From Sipunculus nudus (lineage: Eukaryota; Annelida; Sipuncula; Golfingiida; Sipunculidae): 64,000 nucleotides of DNA. The notes beneath the pieces were generated by a model. The model made no database searches. It was given only the letters and a program-made list of their open reading frames with translations, and had not been told where the DNA came from. The stretch spans positions 26,053,729 through 26,117,728 of the forward strand of contig CM049314.1 in NCBI GenBank assembly GCA_026874595.1, in the 5' to 3' direction. Position 1 is the first letter of the stretch, and the number at the start of each line of letters is the position of its first letter. The position numbers and the translations under genes were made by a program. Shown piece by piece: positions 57,325 to 64,000 of this stretch.

Positions 57325-57900
57325 GAACATGAATATGCGGCCTTATAATATATGTAAAAAAATTGGGCTTATTACTGCGGGGACATCTGGGTGGGTGTAT
57401 ATGAATAATACCGTTTATGACCTAATGATACACCCCGGGTGCTTTCAAAGTTGATATATGCAATATTTTTGTGCAACAACCCCCTCCCCCTCCCTGCTGT
57501 TCTAGATATGACTTTTTTTAGGACTGTGGAGTAGACCACGAATATGCGGCCTTTCAATATATGTAAAAAAAAGATTGGGCTTATGACTGCGGGGACATCT
57601 GGGTGGGTGTATATGAATAATACCGTGTATGACCTAATGATACATCCCGGGTGCTTTCAAAGTTGATTTATGCAATATTTTTGTGCAACAACCCCCTCCC
57701 CCTTCCTGCTGTTCTAGATATGACATTTTTTTAGGAGTTTTGGAGTAGACCACGAATATGCGGCCTTTCAATATATGTAAAAAAGATTGGGCTTATGACC
57801 GCGGGGACACCTGGGTGGGTGTATATGAATAATACCGTGTATGATCTAATGATACACCACGGGTGCTTTCAAAGTTGATTCATGCAATATTTTTGTGCAA
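57325..57900. repeat. Tandem repeat, ~210 bp unit, ~2.7 copies
   Basis: GAATATGCGG marks unit starts at 57331, 57540 and 57754 (periods 209 and 214). Units share ATTGGGCTTAT, GCGGGGACA.CTGGGTGGGTG, ACCTAATGATACA, GGGTGCTTTCAAAGTTGAT and TTTTGTGCAAC, with a run of CCCCCTCCCCC. Copies are about 95% alike, so much younger than the 48 kb array. The third unit ends at TTTTGTGCAACC and changes to other sequence. Confidence 0.95.
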
Positions 57901-58024
57901 CCGAAAATTTCCCTTCCTTACCCAAAATGTATAGGCTTTAGACACCCTCACATATTTTTCCCAAGTTCAATACTAGAAAAATAACGGTGACCGTGTTGCC
58001 ATTTTTTTGGAGCGGGGGATGAGA

Positions 58025-58064
<40 letters not shown>
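58025..58064. repeat. (AT)n(GT)n microsatellite
   Basis: (AT)n to 58046 then (GT)n to 58064. Confidence 0.95.
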
Positions 58065-58153
58065 ATAAGGTAATGAAGTGTAAGTTCATGTATTGCAAGT
58101 GGAAATTTGTATCCGATGATTCTATACATGCAATGACGTATGGATGTACATAA

Positions 58154-58237
58154 TATTTATATATTATTACTAAATATTTGCTTTCATATTTTATATATTT
58201 ATATATTATTACTATATATTTGCTTTCATATTTTGTA
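58154..58237. repeat. 42 bp tandem duplication
   Basis: TATTTATATATTATTACT...ATTTGCTTTCATATTTT occurs twice, offset 42 bases, with one or two differences. Confidence 0.85.
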
Positions 58238-58680
58238 TAAATGATATATATAAAACAATATATCCATTGTCAGAATACAACAAGATATTTGCACATACAA
58301 TTTAGTATGCAAGTGAAAGTGACATAAGATATGAATTCAGTGTATGCTATTATGAAGTACTTCTGGAGACATTCATAGGAACACTGGAGTCAGCTATAAA
58401 TGTGAATGTAGGAAAAAAAATAAATTTCAATGTATAACTAATTGAATCATGATCATGGTCATATTATATTTAAAAAAAAAGGTTTATTACCGGGTTACAA
58501 ACGTTTAAACATAGTTTACCTTGTTTTGAAGTACTTGGGAAATTATCAATTGAAATACCGATATGCATTGTATTTTATATGTTATATTTCAAAATAATTG
58601 ATTATTTTCTTATAGATACAAATATAATAAAATGAAATTGAATTTCTTGAAATAAAAAAATTTAAAACTGTGCGTATTCT

Positions 58681-58682
<2 letters not shown>

Positions 58683-58729
<47 letters not shown>
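58683..58729. repeat. (AT)n microsatellite
   Basis: About 47 bases of AT dinucleotides. Confidence 0.95.
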
Positions 58730-58735
<6 letters not shown>

Positions 58736-58739
58736 TCAT

Positions 58740-59850
58740 ATTAATGATTCTGCATTATCAAATGTTACTTTGATGATGTGTTTCATTCCCTGTGGCGTTC
58801 TGTCATCAAGCTAGTCTAAACATGTTTCTGTCCTTAAATCTAGACCATCAAATAAATAATTATACAAAAACACATATCTTTACTGCCTTAGATTGTGTTG
58901 ATCAAGTTTTTGAGCAAATAAGAAAACAGTAAAATATTTAACTGGCATAATTTACTTAGGGAGAGACTGTTCTATATAATTTATATAGTTATTAAGTATA
59001 TTGATTGCCCTATATATAACTATTGTATATCTAATTATCAGATTAAAAGATAAATATTAACACCCTTCAGTGCATTTAGATCAATTAAGCCACGAATATT
59101 TGATTCTTCAACCAAGTTACTTATATTATTATCATCCAATAATCCTCCACTATATGCTAATGAATTCTAACCAATGTTTTTCTACATTTGACCCAGCCTT
59201 CTGGGTGGAGCAATATATGCGCGAGCGTGACCTCTTGCCAGTCAATATTTGCCTCTTGATATTAGGTCACGTAGTTAACATAAATGAATCGGGGTGACAC
59301 TAAATACTGCATAGGAGTGAGTTTACCTTCGCTTCCTGTGATCACACCCTGACAAACATGGCACATAGGTCAGTCGAACTCGAATCCGTTATTCAGCTAT
59401 GAGGTAAGAACCAAAATAATAATTTTATGCTAAATGTTTTGTGTTGGTTCATGTGAACGCGTCTTTAATGTTTTGGACCTTACCTTAAAGGTAAATTTAT
59501 CTAAAAAATATAAATATATTTAGATTGCTCAAAAAACAATCATAGGTGCTGCAGACATAGTTCTATTTAAATATAATTATTTTTGAGTGTCAACCTAGAC
59601 GAATAACATTTGATGTTTGATATCAGTGATTTTGATATTAAACGAATAAGCGTTTGTAGGCTGAGTAGATTTTTATAACAGTTATAGGCTTGTACAAATA
59701 TGGCTTTTAGGCGAATAGACAAATTATGAATAGGCTTACCGTGTCCACTCGGACATGACAACTAAGAACACACAAAGCGTGCTTTTTAGGTAAACAAAAG
59801 CGTCGTTAATTTTCTGTTTCATCTAATTTATGTTGATGCTCCTTTTAATT
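58740..59850. other. AT-rich stretch without recognised gene
   Basis: A 75-codon frame at 59070-59297 (+) has no recognisable family. Nothing else seen. Confidence 0.45.
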
Positions 59851-59854
59851 GAAA

Positions 59855-60530
59855 CTATGGAGTCTTCAGTTCCTAGAGTGATTCTTTGGCATTAACTAGA
59901 AATAAAAAAAAGTCAAACGTCATAATCCATACAATCAATTCTTTGTCAATAAAATCCTGATATTTTGATACCACAAAAGTGTGATATATTACGGATGCAT
60001 AGAGTAATTAAGTGAATCTTAAACTTCCCATCTTTGAAGGAAAACATATAACACGAGAAAGAATAAGTTACACAAAGATAATACTGATTGACTAATATTT
60101 TAAAACACATTAATATTTTCACCAATGCTGAATAACAAAATCGATTCACTACCTGGGAGGGTGGTTTACAACCGTTTGAGAAATATTTACAATAATTAAA
60201 ATACACAAGTTTAACATATTTAAATGCCCTGATATTAAAAAAAAACTGTAAAAAAATCATATTAAGCTAATCTCTCTCCCAAGATGAATCAATACATCTT
60301 AAGCTAGATTATAACTCATTCTAACTACATGCCGTTGGTTGTTATTTCTTTCAAATTTCTAATTAATCAAACTTTTTTTTCGAAAAAAAAAAAATACCCA
60401 GGCAAAAGGTTCAATTTATTTTCAAAGAGAATAAATAATTGCCGACAGAAAATCAACATCATAGATTTTTCTGCTGAAGTCAGTGATTTCTTTGTCACTC
60501 TGATGGCATTGATACGAATTCAATGATTTT
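59855..60530. repeat. Old tandem duplication, copy 1
   Basis: Aligns with 60805-61575 through shared words: TAGAGTAATTAA.TGAATCTT, ATCTTTGAAGGAAAA, TGCTGAATAACAAAAT, GGAGGG.GGTT, CCGTTTGAGAAATAT, AATCATATTA, ATTCTAACTACATG, GATACCCA/ATACCCAGGCAAA and CAGAAAATCAACATCATA. Non-coding. Confidence 0.8.
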
Positions 60531-60804
60531 TTATACTTTATACTCAATACAGTATGAGCTAACTTAACATATAGAAATATTACCTATCATATATCCTGTT
60601 CCAAAATTTTCTTACTGCCCTTCACAGAATGAATAAATAATTAATTTTGAATAACCTGTAAAGGTTTAAATTTCGCGGAAATAACGGATAGCAATGCAGT
60701 GAGTCATATACAAAGAAAATGCCAAGGTTTCATTTTTTTTTTCAAATTAATTTGACATAAAGGCGATGCATGCATTAATGAATGATTTTTCATATGGATA
60801 TTTA

Positions 60805-61575
60805 ATTATTATTAAGTCTTTAATTCTAATAGTTATCCTTTGGTATTTTCTAAGTTAAAAAAAAATCAAAATCCATTCAGTCAATAATGTGTGACTAAAA
60901 CTGCAAATCTCAGAACGTTACAATATATCTTTATAATCAGAGCCTGTGTTAAGCAGATTTTAACAGATCATAAACACCCTGTTTTTTTATACCAACAAAG
61001 GTATAACACATAACAGCTGTATAGAGTAATTAAATGAATCTTTGAAGTATAAACTCACATCTTTGAAGGAAAAATTTAATATAAGAAAATATGAATAATT
61101 GGAAAAATATTATACCAACTGAATAAAATTTTCAAATACAGGAAAATTTTTACTCATGCTGAATAACAAAATAAAAACCACCAATTCGGAGGGCGGTTCA
61201 CGTCCGTTTGAGAAATATGTTAAATATATACTGTTAAATATATATATATATATATATACAATGTTAAATATATTCTATTTTTATATATTTTAAATATATA
61301 CTGATATTCTATAAGCCTAATAAAATCATATTATGTTAATATCTGTCCCCAAAACGATTCAATACATTCGGTACATCTTTAGCTATATTCTAACTTATTC
61401 TAACTACATGAATGTGATTGCTATTTTGATTGAATCTCTGATTTTAAAACGTTTTCTAAAGATACCCAAGCCAAATATACATTTTATTTGAAGCTAGAAT
61501 AAATATATCCAAACAGAAAATCAACATCATATGTTTTCCTTCCGAAGTCAATGATATACAATCGTTAACTTGATT
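60805..61575. repeat. Old tandem duplication, copy 2
   Basis: Second copy, in direct orientation, offset about 950-1020 bases and expanded by a (TA)n run at 61238-61260. Divergence looks about 25-30%. Confidence 0.8.
61238..61260. repeat. Short (TA)n microsatellite
   Basis: AT dinucleotides inserted within copy 2 of the tandem duplication. Confidence 0.85.
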
Positions 61576-61599
61576 GTATTGAGATATGTATATATAATG

Positions 61600-63120
61600 A
61601 TATCATGACAGCGGATATCAGACTGCATCATTGTTAATTGAACTCAATTTCGATTGAGCGTGTCACAGAGTTTACTTTGGATATGAACTACCGTTACTGA
61701 GTATAGCCTCTTCATAGCCCGAACGTTCAAATTCCATTCATGAATTAGAATTGGAGTCCGAATACCTGTAGTGTAGAGTTTTCCTTTAATTCGACACAAC
61801 CCCAAAAGGTTACCCTACCCGAATTAGAAAGGGGATCTATTCAAATTACCTAATAATACTTGATGTGATTATCTCATAGATCCCCATGACGTCGTTTGAG
61901 AATTGACATTCCTTAACCTTCCAAGCATGGCTTGACAGGCTGTAAACAAGTCTGTGACCGGACCTTTGTTACAATGACATCACAAAGGTAAGAATTACCT
62001 TTTGGGTGTGCCAGGTCACCAAAAAATATCCAAATAGCTGGAGCCAATGCTTTGACCTACCTCAATTAATCAGAATCTACATGCACATATGTTCGTGGGA
62101 AGTATATTTATGACCAAGTGAAAAAAATGCAGGGATATATTACTAAAAAGAATAAAAAAATACAATTCTATCGAAAAATCGATCCGTTTCTGACTCAAAG
62201 CAAATGCAGAGTTAATACTAGTGACACTACATTCAAATCATAATTGATCTTATATTTGCGGGTGCACTTCGCCAGTGTAAATTAAGCATACATATATTTT
62301 TGAATATTATTAGTGCCATAACCAGCATATCTGTATTCCAAACTAGGCTTTCGCAAAACATGGGCGTGTAAATGGTAGCTATTTTAATATTTGTAAATTC
62401 ATCACTTGCAGCCCAGTGCTAAGAACCACATTCTTAATCGAAAGAAAAAAGTGGCAGTAACAGCATTTTCTGATGCCTACCAAAGGTCTATTTTGTACAG
62501 CTAAGCCCAACGGTGATATATCTATCTCAGTGTTATAACCCACAACCAAATTCTTTTTTATAAACAACAAAAGAGTCCCTCAATTTTCAGATGCAACATA
62601 CGTATTAATTGCTTTTCTTATGATAATCAGTTACATAATACATCCTAAAAAAACTTATCTTGGCATGCTTTCCAGGTAAATACGTACATCTGACTTCATT
62701 GTGCTTGTTTATTTTGACTTTTAAAATGATCGAATCTATTATCTCAAGTTTACCAGATAAAGCAGCTGGAAATTATATTCTTTAACCAAATAACCGTTAC
62801 TGTTTTAAACATGTAATACTGTGTCCTTCTACTTACGTATATGAATGAAACCCACTAATATTGTTCAAAAATATTTTCAACATACATTTAAAGCACCTTA
62901 CAGTAATAACAAAAATTACCAGCACCTTTAAACCTTTTAGACTCATGACATTACAAACGCTTATGATGTCTCCGTAACTGTTACTGTAGCACTTAGGGAC
63001 ATCTTGAATTGAGATTCAAGACCAAAATTATGCAATTTATTTTTAATATTTCTGGACAAGTTTTTCTCATTTTCATTTGAGCAGAGATACGTTAAGCTTA
63101 CCGTTATCTCTAAGGTGACA
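61600..63120. other. Stretch without recognised gene
   Basis: ATGACATCACAAAG|GTAAGA at 61974-61993 combines an ATG with a consensus donor but has no other support. No repeats or protein families recognised. Confidence 0.4.
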
Positions 63121-63133
63121 ATATGTCTTGTTT

Positions 63134-63204
63134 CTCTCTCTCTCTCTCATTTTTTTCTTTCTCTCTCATTTTCTCATCTTTATCTCTCTCACTCTCTCTC
63201 TCTG
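63134..63204. repeat. Interrupted (CT)n microsatellite
   Basis: CT dinucleotides with TTTTT interruptions. Confidence 0.9.
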
Positions 63205-63209
63205 TATGT

Positions 63210-64000
63210 AACAACTTCCTGTATGATCAGTTAAGATTTCCGGTAATTCAGGAAATGATCGAGTCAAAGCTTAGTCATTACATAAAATGTTTAAATGATA
63301 ACATACAACGGTAGAATAAAACAGTGCATTTATTTTATGCTGCCGACATGTGATATTTAATCTTTATTATAAAGTATATGTAAAGATTTGTAAATATTAT
63401 CAAAAATTTAAGCTTAGTACTTGTATATTCAAATTGAATAAAGCCCAAGTTTAGTCATAACTTGTTAAAAACACCAGATTACCTTTCTTACAACGGTGAT
63501 AGAAATGATTTAATAAATACATGTTGGACGGCATGTTTACCCACACGTTCTGTCCTTATCCCTCATATTTGTTGGGATGTGTGAAACCTAGTCTAAACTA
63601 TGTTTGTTATAAACTTATACAGGCGAACCTCCAAGTAAATACCTCTTGAATGGTGATGTGGATGGATATATGAACATTATCGGTTGTTTACCACGATATC
63701 AACACAGTCAAATCTATTGACTTTACATTGCATTTTCCCGTATCCGGGTTCACAGCTTAGGTAGGCGTACCAGTCAAATATAACTTCGCACGGATATTTG
63801 TGTTCACGGGCTAAACCTAAATTCATATAGCTTTGGCAAGAGTCATAGCAAAGTGTCAAATGTCACATGAGACACTCCCTTTGGAATCAGTGCTGGCTTA
63901 GCGCTTGTGCATTTACCCGCTTCTATGTTGAGGACTTGTAGCTGTTTAGTGTAACATATTGCTCTAGACCGGTCCTACTACAATATATGTAATACCTAAC
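63210..64000. other. AT-rich stretch without recognised gene
   Basis: Nothing beyond AT-rich DNA was seen up to the window end. Confidence 0.5.

Noticed and set aside
61974-61993. ATGACATCACAAAG|GTAAGA as a first coding exon
   Set aside because: A four-codon exon with no promoter, partner exon or conservation evidence; the site is also part of a small palindrome.
1-64000. CRISPR arrays, bacterial operons, rRNA genes, prophage
   Set aside because: No evenly spaced short direct repeats, no Shine-Dalgarno-led gene runs and no rRNA sequence; the DNA is plainly eukaryotic.

Overview
This is animal nuclear DNA, most likely from a marine bivalve or related mollusc. The reasons are an AT-rich background full of long (AT)n runs, no compact operon-like coding, a single-exon C1q domain of the kind greatly expanded in bivalves, and transposon relics of types common in molluscs. 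These relics are a Ty3/Gypsy element, an L1-like LINE with a 2A-like peptide, Tigger/pogo elements and foldback elements. The species cannot be named from the sequence alone.

Layout. 1-6 kb holds a duplicated ~650-750 bp segment (1-640 and 5198-5955), possibly a third degraded copy near 6.2 kb, and a pair of adjacent foldback hairpins at 4692-5000. The only convincing protein-coding exon is at 7664-8046 (+). It is the terminal exon of a C1q-domain protein, with a polyadenylation signal at 8176; its 5' exons were not found. 9.5-17 kb is dense in DNA transposons and LTR sequence: a Tigger-type terminus at 9543, a LINE C-terminal relic at about 12.7 kb, a probable solo LTR with its own TATA box (13211-14029), and a decayed Tigger-like element with plausible ends at 15019-16739. 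The Tigger transposase relic is interrupted by a ~380 bp long-TIR element with a 9 bp target duplication. 21.1-22.4 kb is less AT-rich, with a TATA box, a POU-dimer-like palindrome and possible non-coding exons. 23.7-26.1 kb is a truncated Ty3/Gypsy element on the minus strand (gag, reverse transcriptase, RNase H; no integrase seen). 29.2-33.16 kb is a decayed minus-strand LINE running from a 2A-like leader through an L1-type ORF1p, AP endonuclease and reverse transcriptase to a 3' (AT)n tail. 34.0-34.24 kb is a foldback element between two (AT)n runs.

From 34.3 to 48.3 kb the window is AT-rich and almost featureless, apart from one unrecognised candidate exon at 42828-43056 (-) and dispersed-repeat copies at 38.7 and 40.0 kb. 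48.33-49.56 kb is a diverged tandem repeat (~430-446 bp period) carrying five CTCF-like motifs in one orientation. 55.3-58.0 kb has a near-perfect 44 bp-arm hairpin, an 18 bp-arm palindrome, a tRNA-like SINE relic and a ~210 bp tandem repeat. 59.85-61.58 kb is an old tandem duplication of ~700 bp.

There is no operon-like gene cooperation to describe. The biology visible here is a transposon-rich intergenic landscape around one immune-type lectin exon, with possible regulatory DNA at 2.7, 21.3, 28.4 and 48.5-49.4 kb. Most other reading frames over 60 codons run through microsatellites or AT-rich DNA and are not supported as genes.
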